Origin: Nocardia mexicana NBRC 108244
GTDB lineage: Bacteria; Actinomycetota; Actinomycetes; Mycobacteriales; Mycobacteriaceae
NCBI RefSeq assembly: GCF_001613165.1
Contig: NZ_BDBV01000105.1
Span: forward strand, 1-54,817
Direction of reading: 5' to 3'
DNA length: 54,817 bases
The notes under the pieces: model-generated
Database searches by the model: none
What the model was told of the DNA's origin: nothing
What the model saw: the letters and a program-made list of their open reading frames with translations, nothing else
Position numbers and translations under genes: made by a program
Shown: one piece after another, positions 29,590-36,805 of the stretch
Numbering within the stretch: position 1 is the first letter of the stretch
Layout: every line of letters begins with the position of its first letter

Positions 29590-29709
29590 GGTGTGAAAAC
29601 CGCGTCCTACCGTGGTCCGATACACCTTGCCGAAGCCTGCTTCTGCACCGATCCCGACGGCAACGGCTGGGTGGTGCAGGAGGCCCCTGCACCACTCGCC
29701 GAGCGTTGA
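29590..29709 (+). pseudogene. C-terminal remnant of a VOC (glyoxalase/bleomycin-resistance) gene
   Basis: The plus-strand frame ending at 29709 reads ASYRGPIHLAEACFCTDP followed by DGNGWVVQEAPAPLAER. The DPDGNGWVxQE end is the usual C-terminus of VOC-family proteins. Nothing upstream continues the family: the frame runs into the antisense of the P450 gene. Only the last 30-40 residues remain, so I treat it as a relic. Confidence 0.5.
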
Positions 29710-29712
29710 CGG

Positions 29713-30123
29713 CTACGGCGTGATGGTCGCGAGGACCGCCGCCGTGTCCTTGTAGAAGGGGCGACCCTCCACGATCAGGCCGTCCTGCACCTTGATGCGC
29801 GCGAAGACCTCGGTGACCAGTTCGCGCCCGGTCTTCCGGGAGACGAACCGGACGCGCTCCCACACCGCGGCGGTATCGCCGTCCTCGACGGAGTTGACCT
29901 CCAAAGCCTCGATCTCCGACCAGGTTTCGCGCACTGTGGCCAGCGTCCGCTCCAACTCGGCATAGCCGCGATGCTCACCGCCGTAGGGCAACGCATCGGC
30001 CTGGTACACCACGGCGTCGGGTGCGAAAACCCGGCGCACCGGTTCGAAGTTGCCGGTGGCCAGGTATTCCACCTCGGCCGCGTTGTACCGCTCCAGCGCT
30101 TCCTGCACCTGCTCGACACTCAT
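29713..30123 (-). CDS. SnoaL/NTF2-like protein
   Basis: A 136-residue protein of the NTF2 fold. An N-terminal helix pair (VQEALERYNAAEVEYLATGNFEPVRRVFAPDAVVYQ) is followed by a curved beta sheet (AVWERVRFVSRKTGRELVTEVFARIKVQDGLIVEG). This is the usual SnoaL-like pattern. Such proteins act as small cyclases, isomerases or hydrolases, or as ligand-binding domains, and the sequence alone does not say which. It lies 113 nt downstream of a TetR gene on the same strand and may be its target. Confidence 0.8.
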   Translation of the reverse strand: MSVEQVQEALERYNAAEVEYLATGNFEPVRRVFAPDAVVYQADALPYGGEHRGYAELERTLATVRETWSEIEALEVNSVEDGDTAAVWERVRFVSRKTGRELVTEVFARIKVQDGLIVEGRPFYKDTAAVLATITP

Positions 30124-30236
30124 TTCGAGTTACCCATCTCTCTGCAAATCGCTTCGCTCTCAGGAACGTTCACGAAACTACCGAGCGGCGAGGGTGGTGA
30201 GGAGGGCCGGAGACGACAGCAACCGGACCCGACGCG

Positions 30237-30899
30237 TCAGGCTCGGGAGTCCGACGACCTGGCCCGGGCGAGTTCGGTGATGGCGCTGGTCGCGTGCCGG
30301 TCGAACCGGGCCCGGGTGATGTCGAGGGCGCCGTCGAGCCAGGGGCGGTAGAGGAAGGCCATGGCGCCGAAGATGGCGTGGGCGTTGAGCCGAATATCGG
30401 TGTCGTCGGCGGGATTTCGCTTGCGCTCGGCCCCGGCGATGCTCAGTGCGATGGGCGCGGTGAATTCGACGACGAGTTCGTTGCCGCGCTCCCCCAGCGC
30501 CCGCGTCGCCTGCGATTCCACGAACATGATGCGGCCCCGCCGCGGATCCTCGTCCATGTAGTCGGTGAAGCGCGCGACCACGTGCGCGAAGATGCGCTCC
30601 GGCTCCGGCGGGGCGGCGGTCAGCGCGGCGAGCAGGCGGTCGCGGGCGCCGAGCACCACCTCGTCGAGGACGGCCAGCTGCAGCGCGTCCAGGTTCGGGA
30701 AGCTCTCGTAGAAGTACCGCTCGGTCAGGCCCGCTTCGCGGCACACCGCGCGCATCGACATCCCGGCCGCGCCGACCGTGCCGAGCAGTTCCAGTCCCGC
30801 GTCGAGCAGCTGTCTTCGGCGGGTGGCCGTGCGGTCCGCGGGTTCGACGCCCCGCCAACGCCGCGACTCGCCCTTGGGCTCCTCGGCGGTCGTCGGCAT
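30237..30899 (-). CDS. TetR-family regulator
   Basis: A 220-residue regulator. A helix-turn-helix at about residues 26-72 (RRRQLLDAGLELLGTVGAAGMSMRAVCREAGLTERYFYESFPNLDAL) is followed by a helical ligand domain. The YFYESF recognition helix is a common TetR variant. The upstream region has the dyad GACATCA-TG-TGATGTC at 30952 and a direct TGTTGACATC repeat, so autoregulation and control of the divergent small genes are likely. The SnoaL-like gene downstream may also be part of the regulon. Confidence 0.85.
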   Translation of the reverse strand: MPTTAEEPKGESRRWRGVEPADRTATRRRQLLDAGLELLGTVGAAGMSMRAVCREAGLTERYFYESFPNLDALQLAVLDEVVLGARDRLLAALTAAPPEPERIFAHVVARFTDYMDEDPRRGRIMFVESQATRALGERGNELVVEFTAPIALSIAGAERKRNPADDTDIRLNAHAIFGAMAFLYRPWLDGALDITRARFDRHATSAITELARARSSDSRA

Positions 30900-30931
30900 G
30901 CCCGCATCCTCTCACAGCGGAGGCTTCCCAG

Positions 30932-30967
30932 TGTTGACATCGCCTGCTGTTGACATCATGTGATGTC
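30932..30967. promoter_or_regulatory. TetR operator region: direct repeat plus dyad
   Basis: TGTTGACATC occurs at 30932-30941 and again at 30948-30957. The second copy is the left half of GACATCA-TG-TGATGTC (30952-30967). The region lies 33 nt upstream of the TetR start and upstream of the divergent wHTH gene. It is a plausible shared operator. Confidence 0.6.
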
Positions 30968-31058
30968 GATAACTATCTTCGGGAAGTCCCCGCACGATCC
31001 GAGCGATTTATCGCTCCTCGTACACCTTGCGGCAGATCAAGCGTTTCGAGGAGAACGC

Positions 31059-31286
31059 ATGAAGTTCGGGCATGCAGCACAAGCGTTGGTGCTGAACATC
31101 CTCCGCCCCGGCGGGCTGCTGTCGGCGGCCCAGATCCAGCGGCAAGCCCAGCTGACCGGCTGGAGCACCCGTACCGCACTGACGCGGTTGCAGGCCCGCG
31201 GCCTGATCGTCGCCGTCGGGTACAAGGAGTGCTGGCAGATCAGCGAGCGCGGCCGCGCGAGCGCCGGAGCCCGGGACGACTCATGA
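31059..31286 (+). CDS. Small winged-helix DNA-binding protein
   Basis: A 75-residue product. Residues 5-60 form a winged helix (LVLNILRPGGLLSAAQIQRQAQLTGWSTRTALTRLQARGLI). A wing with a Trp follows (ECWQISERG). The ATG at 31059 has GAGGAG 5 nt upstream, so it is preferred over the longer frame from 30960, which starts in the operator. The stop overlaps the next start in ATGA. It may regulate the gene pair it belongs to. I do not recognise a named family. Confidence 0.65.
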   Translation: MKFGHAAQALVLNILRPGGLLSAAQIQRQAQLTGWSTRTALTRLQARGLIVAVGYKECWQISERGRASAGARDDS

Positions 31287-31615
31287 CAGCCCTGCGGCCG
31301 CTGATGCTCGGTTACCTCTGCGACGAACTGGTGGACGACCCCATCCGGTGGGAGTCCCACCTCGCCGAGGTGGCGGCCGCCGCGGGTTTCGACCTGGGCG
31401 AGGTCTTCCACGAGCCGAAAATGGATTCCGGCCTGCTGCCGCCCCAGTTCCTCGCGCTGCTCGACGCCCTGCGCCGCGCCGACGCCCACGTCGTCGCGAT
31501 ACCGGCGGGCCACCTCAGTGGCCACGCCGTACCGCAGCAGTGCCTGCTGGATCGCCTGAAAGACGGTGCGGGCGCGAGCATCCACGAGGTGCTCCCCATC
31601 CCGATCATGGGGTGA
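31283..31615 (+). CDS. Hypothetical protein, resolvase-N-terminal-like fold suspected
   Basis: A 110-residue protein translated from the ATGA overlap with the wHTH gene. The order LMLGYLCDELV, AAAGFDLGEVFHEP, LLDALRRADAHVVAIPAGHLSG, LLDRLKDGAGASIHEV recalls the N-terminal domain of serine recombinases (strand, helix, strand, helix). The catalytic serine motif is absent. A non-catalytic, regulatory use of the fold is conceivable. Confidence in the gene is fair; in the fold, low. Confidence 0.5.
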   Translation: MTALRPLMLGYLCDELVDDPIRWESHLAEVAAAAGFDLGEVFHEPKMDSGLLPPQFLALLDALRRADAHVVAIPAGHLSGHAVPQQCLLDRLKDGAGASIHEVLPIPIMG

Positions 31616-31639
31616 CCCACCGCGGCCGCCGGGCACGTC

Positions 31640-32959
31640 TCACGGCGCGATGATCGATTCCGAGGATCCGGTTCGCATGACGTAGTCGATATGTATCTGG
31701 CGGGCGATGAACCGGCCGTTCTCGACATTGGCGCCGATGGCCGCCGTGGCGAGCGAATTCCCGTCCGGCAGTCCGGCGTAATACAGGCCGGGAATTGCGC
31801 CCAGGATTCCCTTCTGCTGGATCGGCACCCCGCGATCGTCGAGCGCCCGGTCCGGCAGGATCCGATAGTCCGGGCCGAATCCGGTGCACCAGATGATCGT
31901 CGTGATGCCGTGCCGCTCCAGGTCGAGGAATTCCCCGAAATCGGCGATGCCCGCGAGGTTCACGCCGGGGGCCGGGTACTGCTCGGGCGCGACGAATCCG
32001 CGCCGGCGCAGGCCCGTATCTATCTTGTCGAGTATTTCGCGGAAGGACGCGGCCGATTCCTCCGCTACCGCCACGACATTGTCCGAAAGGCGGAGCACAC
32101 CGCCCTGCGCCCCGCGCACCGAGCCGACGAGCACCACTCCCTTGTCGGCCAGCGTCCCGAGATTCAGTTCCGCGCCGCCGTCCTTCACGCCGGATACCGG
32201 CAATCCGGGCAGTCGCCGCAGGTCGTCACCGGCGCTCACCGTCACGAAATCCTCGTACAGGGAGAAGATGTACATCCATTCGTGGATGCTGCGGCCGCGA
32301 TAGTGGCGGGGGTAGGCGCGATGCCGCCCGACCGACACGTAGACGCGACGCCCGGCATCCGCGAGTTCGTCGGCGATCTGCTGACCGCTGATTCCCGCGC
32401 CGACAACGAGAACGGCCCCGTCCGGCAGGGATTCGGGATTGCGGTAGTACCGCGAGTGCAACTGCTCGACCGACGCGTCGATATCGGACACCAGTTCCGG
32501 CATTCGGGGCATGGCATAGCCGCCCACCGCCGCGACGATATTGCGGGACTCGACGACGCCACCGGTCGACAGGTGCGTCCGGAACCGCGCCTCGTCGCCG
32601 TCGGCGGCATCCGGGATGCATTCGACCGCCCGGACGGGAGTCCGCTGCCATACCCGGAGATTGCGCTCCTCCACATATCGACGCAAATGCCGCGCCAACT
32701 CTCGCCCCGGCATACAACCGTCCGGATCGTCGCCGTCGTAGTCCCAGCCCGGGAATCGAACCGATCGGTTCCCGCTGCCCACGAGCAGACTGTCCCAGCG
32801 CTCGTGCGCCCACGCCTGACCGATCTCGGCCTTCTCCAGGACGATCGCCTCGCGGCCCAGGTCCTGCAGCGCCGCGGCCACGCCGCAGCCCTGCTGGCCT
32901 GCGCCGATCACGACCGTCTCCGAGTATTCGCGTGCCATCGGAATCAACCTCTCTGCCAT
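31640..32959 (-). CDS. CzcO/Trk-like FAD and NAD(P)-binding oxidoreductase
   Basis: A 439-residue flavoprotein. The FAD motif VVIGAGQQGCGVAAAL is near residues 15-30. The second nucleotide motif, VLVVGAGISGQQIADEL, is near 203. The C-terminal ATAAIGANVENGRFIA fits the flavin-monooxygenase-like group annotated as CzcO. It probably oxygenates or oxidises a small lipophilic substrate; none can be named. The ATG at 32959 has GGAG 4 nt upstream, and an ATG at 32938 with GAGAGG is an alternative. A dyad of iron-box type lies 10 nt upstream, and a MerR gene is divergent. Confidence 0.8.
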   Translation of the reverse strand: MAERLIPMAREYSETVVIGAGQQGCGVAAALQDLGREAIVLEKAEIGQAWAHERWDSLLVGSGNRSVRFPGWDYDGDDPDGCMPGRELARHLRRYVEERNLRVWQRTPVRAVECIPDAADGDEARFRTHLSTGGVVESRNIVAAVGGYAMPRMPELVSDIDASVEQLHSRYYRNPESLPDGAVLVVGAGISGQQIADELADAGRRVYVSVGRHRAYPRHYRGRSIHEWMYIFSLYEDFVTVSAGDDLRRLPGLPVSGVKDGGAELNLGTLADKGVVLVGSVRGAQGGVLRLSDNVVAVAEESAASFREILDKIDTGLRRRGFVAPEQYPAPGVNLAGIADFGEFLDLERHGITTIIWCTGFGPDYRILPDRALDDRGVPIQQKGILGAIPGLYYAGLPDGNSLATAAIGANVENGRFIARQIHIDYVMRTGSSESIIAP

Positions 32960-32968
32960 CGTTCTCCG

Positions 32969-32987
32969 TTAGGGTTGCCTAACAACA
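32969..32987. promoter_or_regulatory. Dyad GTTAGG-N4-CCTAAC, iron-box-like or MerR operator
   Basis: The palindrome GTTAGG-GTTG-CCTAAC spans about 32968-32983. As a 19-mer, TTAGGGTTGCCTAACAACA agrees with the DtxR/IdeR consensus at about 14 of 19 positions, mostly in the left half and core. It sits between the flavoprotein gene and the divergent MerR gene. It could therefore be an iron box or the operator of that MerR protein; the sequence does not decide. Confidence 0.45.
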
Positions 32988-33040
32988 GCATGTGAAGTCG
33001 GCTTCAGATCAAGACCACGGCAACGGGAACGGCTGGTGAC

Positions 33041-33496
33041 ATGGGCAACACTCCGGCGGCGGACACGGGAACACGCGACGGCGACGACCTGATCGGAATC
33101 GGCGCTGCCGCACGCCGTTTCGGCCTCGCCGATTCGGCACTGCGCTACTGGGAGCAGCGCGGACTGCTCCGCCCGGCACAGCGCCGATCCCGGTGGCGCC
33201 TGTACGGCCCGGACGAACTGCACCGGATCGGACTGATCCAGATGTGGCGGGAAACCGGCCTGATGAACCTCGACGAGATCGCCACGATACTCACCGCGCA
33301 CAGCCATGATTGGCGCCGCGCGGTCCTCGCGCGGATCGACGCGATCGAGCAGCAGCAAAAGCGCCTCGCGGCCGCGAAGGCGCACCTGGAACACCTGCTG
33401 AACTGCCCCGACACCAGCCCCGCGGACGAGTGCCCCTACCTGCGCGAGATGACCGCCACCCGCATGGCGGACGGCGACCGGAAAGCAGCACCTTGA
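33041..33496 (+). CDS. MerR-family regulator
   Basis: A 151-residue regulator. The winged helix is at about residues 17-85 (IGAAARRFGLADSALRYWEQRGLLRPAQRR ... LYGPDELHRIGLIQMWRETGLMNLDEIATIL). A coiled dimerisation helix follows (AVLARIDAIEQQQKRLAAAKAHLEHLL). The C-terminal C-P-DTSPADE-C-P motif may bind metal or a thiol-reactive ligand. It lies between two flavoprotein genes. The promoter of the downstream Baeyer-Villiger-type gene begins in its stop codon and carries a dyad in the spacer, as MerR targets do. Confidence 0.83.
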   Translation: MGNTPAADTGTRDGDDLIGIGAAARRFGLADSALRYWEQRGLLRPAQRRSRWRLYGPDELHRIGLIQMWRETGLMNLDEIATILTAHSHDWRRAVLARIDAIEQQQKRLAAAKAHLEHLLNCPDTSPADECPYLREMTATRMADGDRKAAP

Positions 33497-33521
33497 AGGC
33501 TGTCCCAGACAGTCGTATGCT
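33493..33521 (+). promoter_or_regulatory. Promoter of the Baeyer-Villiger-type gene with dyad in the spacer
   Basis: TTGAAG (33493-33498) and TATGCT (33516-33521) are 17 nt apart. The spacer holds CTGTC-CCA-GACAG (33500-33512), a perfect 5-bp-arm dyad. The -35 box overlaps the MerR stop codon. A dyad placed between -35 and -10 is the MerR arrangement, although the spacer is shorter than the usual 19-20 nt. Confidence 0.55.
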
Positions 33522-33552
33522 GGACTGACGTCCGCAGCAAAGGATTTCGACG

Positions 33553-35130
33553 ATGAACTCCACCAACGGCTCCCGCCTCGCCCCGCAGTACGAGGTCGTG
33601 ATCATCGGCGCCGGACTCGGCGGTATCGGCGCGGGCGTGGCCCTGCGCAAGGTCGGCGTCGAGGACTTCCTGATCATCGACAAGTGGGGCAAGGTCGGCG
33701 GGACCTGGTTCGCCAACACCTATCCGGGTGTCGCCGTCGACGTCCCCTCCCCCGTCTACAACTTCTCCTTCCAGCAGCGGTCGAACTGGTCGCGGTTCTT
33801 CGCCCCGGGTCACGAAATCCAGCGCTACGCCGAGGAAGTCGTCGACAAGCAGGGGCTGCGCGACAAGCTGCGGCTCGACTGCGGCTGCGAGAAGGGCGTT
33901 TTCGACGAGCGCAACGACATGTGGCGGATCACCACGGAATACGGCGACGAGATCACCGCCCGGTTCGTGATCGGCGCGGTCGGCGGCCTGGAGTCGCCGC
34001 AGAATCCGGATATCGACGGCATCGACGACTACACCGGCAAGATCGTGCACAGCGCCCGCTGGGACCACGACTACGACTACCGGGGTCAGCGGATCGCCGT
34101 AATCGGCACGGGCGCAACAGGTTTGCAACTCATCCCCGAACTGGCCAAGAAGGCGGCACAGCTGACGGTGTATCAGCGGCGGGCGATCTGGATCGGGCCC
34201 AAGCCGGACTTTCGGATGGGCCCGGGGCTCAACGCGGTGCTCAACTTCCCGCCGCTGCAGAGCACGGTCCGGCTGGTCGGCAATATCGGCGTGAACGCGG
34301 GACTCGGTGCGGGACTGGCGTTGTCGAACTATCCGCGGTTGACCTCGGCCGCCATCTCGGTCGGCGAGGCCGCCCTCAAGGGCTATCTGTTCAGCCAGGT
34401 GCGCGACCCGGGCCTGCGCCGCAAGCTGACCCCCGACTATCGGCTCGGCTGTAAGCGGCCGTCGGTGTCCAACAACTACTTCCAGGCCTTCACCCGGCCC
34501 AACGTGGACCTGAACACCACGCCGATCGAGCGCTTCACCCCGCACGGCATCGTCACCGCCGACGGCGCGGAACGGCGGTTCGACATGGTGGTGTGCGCCA
34601 CCGGATTCAAGGTGATGGAGAAGGGCGCCACGCCGCCGTACCCCGTGATCGGCCGCGGCGGACGAGAACTCGGCGAGTTCTGGGACCGCAACCGCTACCA
34701 GGCGTACCAGGGCGTCTCGGTGCCGGGATTCCCGAATTCGTTCCTCATCATCGGCCCGTACGCCTACGCGCCGGGCTCCTACATACCGCTGATCGAGTCG
34801 ACCACCGCGCATGCGGCGCGGGTGATCGCCGAGGCCCGCCGCCGCGGCGCGACCTGCGTGGAGGTGCGGCAGGAGCCGCACGACCGGTACTTCGCGCGCA
34901 TGGACCGCCGCGCCAAGAACACGCACCTGTTCTCCCAGGGCTGCGCCGCCTCCAACACGTACTACATCAACTACCAGGGCGACGGCGCCGCCTTCCGGCC
35001 GTCGACACAGCTGGAAATGTATTGGGAGAACCGGCATTTCCCGCTCGATGACTACCGGTACTCGACCTCGGTGGCGTCCGAGGAGGAAGCCGCCTACTCG
35101 ACCAGCTTCTCGCTCTTCAGCCAGTCGTAG
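33553..35130 (+). CDS. Flavin-containing / Baeyer-Villiger-type monooxygenase
   Basis: A 525-residue flavoprotein. The FAD motif VVIIGAGLGGIGAGVAL is near residues 15-31. GGTWFANTYPGVAVDVP is the usual block after it. The signature FxGxxxHxxxW is present as Y-T-G-K-I-V-H-S-A-R-W, with Tyr for Phe. The NADP motif IAVIGTGATGLQL follows. The enzyme should use NADPH and O2 to insert oxygen into a ketone or to oxidise N or S. The 3' end overlaps the convergent transporter lipoprotein gene by 37 nt. Confidence 0.88.
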   Translation: MNSTNGSRLAPQYEVVIIGAGLGGIGAGVALRKVGVEDFLIIDKWGKVGGTWFANTYPGVAVDVPSPVYNFSFQQRSNWSRFFAPGHEIQRYAEEVVDKQGLRDKLRLDCGCEKGVFDERNDMWRITTEYGDEITARFVIGAVGGLESPQNPDIDGIDDYTGKIVHSARWDHDYDYRGQRIAVIGTGATGLQLIPELAKKAAQLTVYQRRAIWIGPKPDFRMGPGLNAVLNFPPLQSTVRLVGNIGVNAGLGAGLALSNYPRLTSAAISVGEAALKGYLFSQVRDPGLRRKLTPDYRLGCKRPSVSNNYFQAFTRPNVDLNTTPIERFTPHGIVTADGAERRFDMVVCATGFKVMEKGATPPYPVIGRGGRELGEFWDRNRYQAYQGVSVPGFPNSFLIIGPYAYAPGSYIPLIESTTAHAARVIAEARRRGATCVEVRQEPHDRYFARMDRRAKNTHLFSQGCAASNTYYINYQGDGAAFRPSTQLEMYWENRHFPLDDYRYSTSVASEEEAAYSTSFSLFSQS

Positions 35131-36071
35131 GCGACATCGGCCGGATCCTCGCCGTCGATGTCGACCCGGCCGTTGAGATCCTGCATCAGCCCGTCGGTGA
35201 GGTGTTCGGAGATCGTTCCGATCAGCGGCCGCAGCTCCGGATACCGGTCGAGGACCGCGCCGCGCACCACGGCCGTGCCGCTGTAGGGCAGGAAGAACTT
35301 CTTGTCGTCATCGAGGACAACGAGATTCAGGTTCTTGACCCGCCCGTCGGTGGTGTAGATCATGCCGAAATTGCACGGCGCGCCCTTGGCCGTCGCGGTG
35401 TAGACGACACCGGCATCCATCCGCGTGACGTTGCCCGCCGGGACGCCGTTCGGATCGTTGTACGGGATACCGTATTTCTGCAGCATCGGAATGAAACCGT
35501 CGGAGCGGCTGAAGAATTCGTCGTCGACGCAGAAGGTCCGGTCGTGCACCGGGAGCGCGGCCACCTCCGACAGCGATTTCACCCGCAGGCGTTCGGCGGT
35601 CGGTGTCGAGGCGCCGAAGGCGTAGGTGTCGTTGAAATTGGCGGGCGGCAACCATTCCAGGTTGTAGTCGCGCTTCTCCAGGTCGTGGACGCGCTGCCAG
35701 AGTTCGTTCGGGTCCGAGATCGTCTCGGTCTGGTTGTGGTAGTTGACCCATCCGGTGCCGGTGTACTCCCAGAGCACATCGGCGTCGCCGTTCAGCTGGG
35801 CCTGCCGCGACGACGCGGAACCCGGCGCCCCGGTCATATCCCGGACATCGGCGCCCGCCGCGGCCAGATACGTCGCGGTGATCTTACCCAGCAGCACCCC
35901 CTCGGTGAAGCTCTTCGAGGTGACGACCAGCTTCGCGCCGGCCAGCGGCTGCTCGCCGCCCGGCAGGCTCGCGTCGTGGAATTTTCCCGACGAGCTGACC
36001 AGGCCGCACCCGGCGAGCATCGAAACCGTCACGGCGAGAACCGAAATCACGGTGGCCGGTCGCGCCCTCAT
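35094..36071 (-). CDS. Betaine/choline-type ABC transporter substrate-binding lipoprotein (OpuCC/ProX-like)
   Basis: A 325-residue lipoprotein. The signal peptide ends in the lipobox MLAGC with C22 as the lipidated residue. The mature part begins with GAKLVVTSKSFTEGVLLGKI and has ADVLWEYTGTGW, both typical of OpuC/OsmF-type quaternary-amine binders. The ATG at 36071 overlaps the upstream permease stop (ATGA); the far longer frame is not used. It is the last gene of a four-gene operon. Binding of glycine betaine, choline or a related compatible solute is expected, matching the demethylation cluster at the window start. Confidence 0.87.
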   Translation of the reverse strand: MRARPATVISVLAVTVSMLAGCGLVSSSGKFHDASLPGGEQPLAGAKLVVTSKSFTEGVLLGKITATYLAAAGADVRDMTGAPGSASSRQAQLNGDADVLWEYTGTGWVNYHNQTETISDPNELWQRVHDLEKRDYNLEWLPPANFNDTYAFGASTPTAERLRVKSLSEVAALPVHDRTFCVDDEFFSRSDGFIPMLQKYGIPYNDPNGVPAGNVTRMDAGVVYTATAKGAPCNFGMIYTTDGRVKNLNLVVLDDDKKFFLPYSGTAVVRGAVLDRYPELRPLIGTISEHLTDGLMQDLNGRVDIDGEDPADVAYDWLKSEKLVE

Positions 36072-36805
36072 GAGACACCTCGCGGAGTCGCGGCCAGTTC
36101 GACCAACCGGCCGAGCCAGTCGATGGTCAGCGCCAGCAGCCCGACCAGGATCGCGCCGGAGACCAGCAGCTTCGGCAGGAACAGCGTGACGCCGGTCGTG
36201 ATCAGCGTGCCGAGGCTGGTCGCGCCGATGAACGTGCTCAGCGTCGCGGTCCCGACGAGAATGACCAGCGCCGTGCGCACGCCGTTGAGGATCACCGGCA
36301 CCGCGAGCGGCAGCTCGACCTGGAACAGCGTGCGCGCGCCCGAGAACCCGATGCCGCGCGACGCCTCGATCGTGCGCTGGTCCACCTGCCGCAGGCCGAT
36401 GATCGTGTTCTGCAGGATCGGCAGGATCGCGTACACGACGAGACCGACTATCGCCGTGCGGAATCCGGTGCCGAGCCAGAAGGTGAACAGCACGAGCAGT
36501 CCGACCGCGGGCGCGGCCTGGCCGATATTGGCGATATTGACGGCGAGGGGTTCCAGCCGTTTCAGCGCGGGGCGGGTCAGCAGAATGCCCAGCGGTATCG
36601 CGACGACGACCACGATCAGCGTGGCCACCACAGTCAGCTTGATGTGCTCGAGGATCGTGGTCCGCAGATTGTCCCAGCCGAGGGAGGCCTGCTCGGTCGC
36701 GGTCAGCGTCGTCGAGCGATACCAGAGGATGTATCCGATCCCGATCACGACGATGATCAGCGGCTCGAACCACACGTCCATCGGTATGCGCCGTAGGCGA
36801 TTCAT
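36068..36805 (-). CDS. Betaine-type ABC transporter permease
   Basis: A 245-residue inner-membrane protein with about six helices. The EAA loop reads ASRGIGFSGARTLFQVELPLAVPVILNGVRTALV. This matches OpuCB/OpuCD-type permeases (osmoprotectant family). Start and stop both overlap neighbours by 4 nt. It should form a heterodimer with the other permease of the operon. Confidence 0.88.
   Translation of the reverse strand: MNRLRRIPMDVWFEPLIIVVIGIGYILWYRSTTLTATEQASLGWDNLRTTILEHIKLTVVATLIVVVVAIPLGILLTRPALKRLEPLAVNIANIGQAAPAVGLLVLFTFWLGTGFRTAIVGLVVYAILPILQNTIIGLRQVDQRTIEASRGIGFSGARTLFQVELPLAVPVILNGVRTALVILVGTATLSTFIGATSLGTLITTGVTLFLPKLLVSGAILVGLLALTIDWLGRLVELAATPRGVS

Noticed and set aside
30950..31615. 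221-residue open frame through the wHTH gene
   Set aside because: Its first half is a frame shadow of the wHTH gene. The ATGA at 31283 gives a credible 110-residue product instead.
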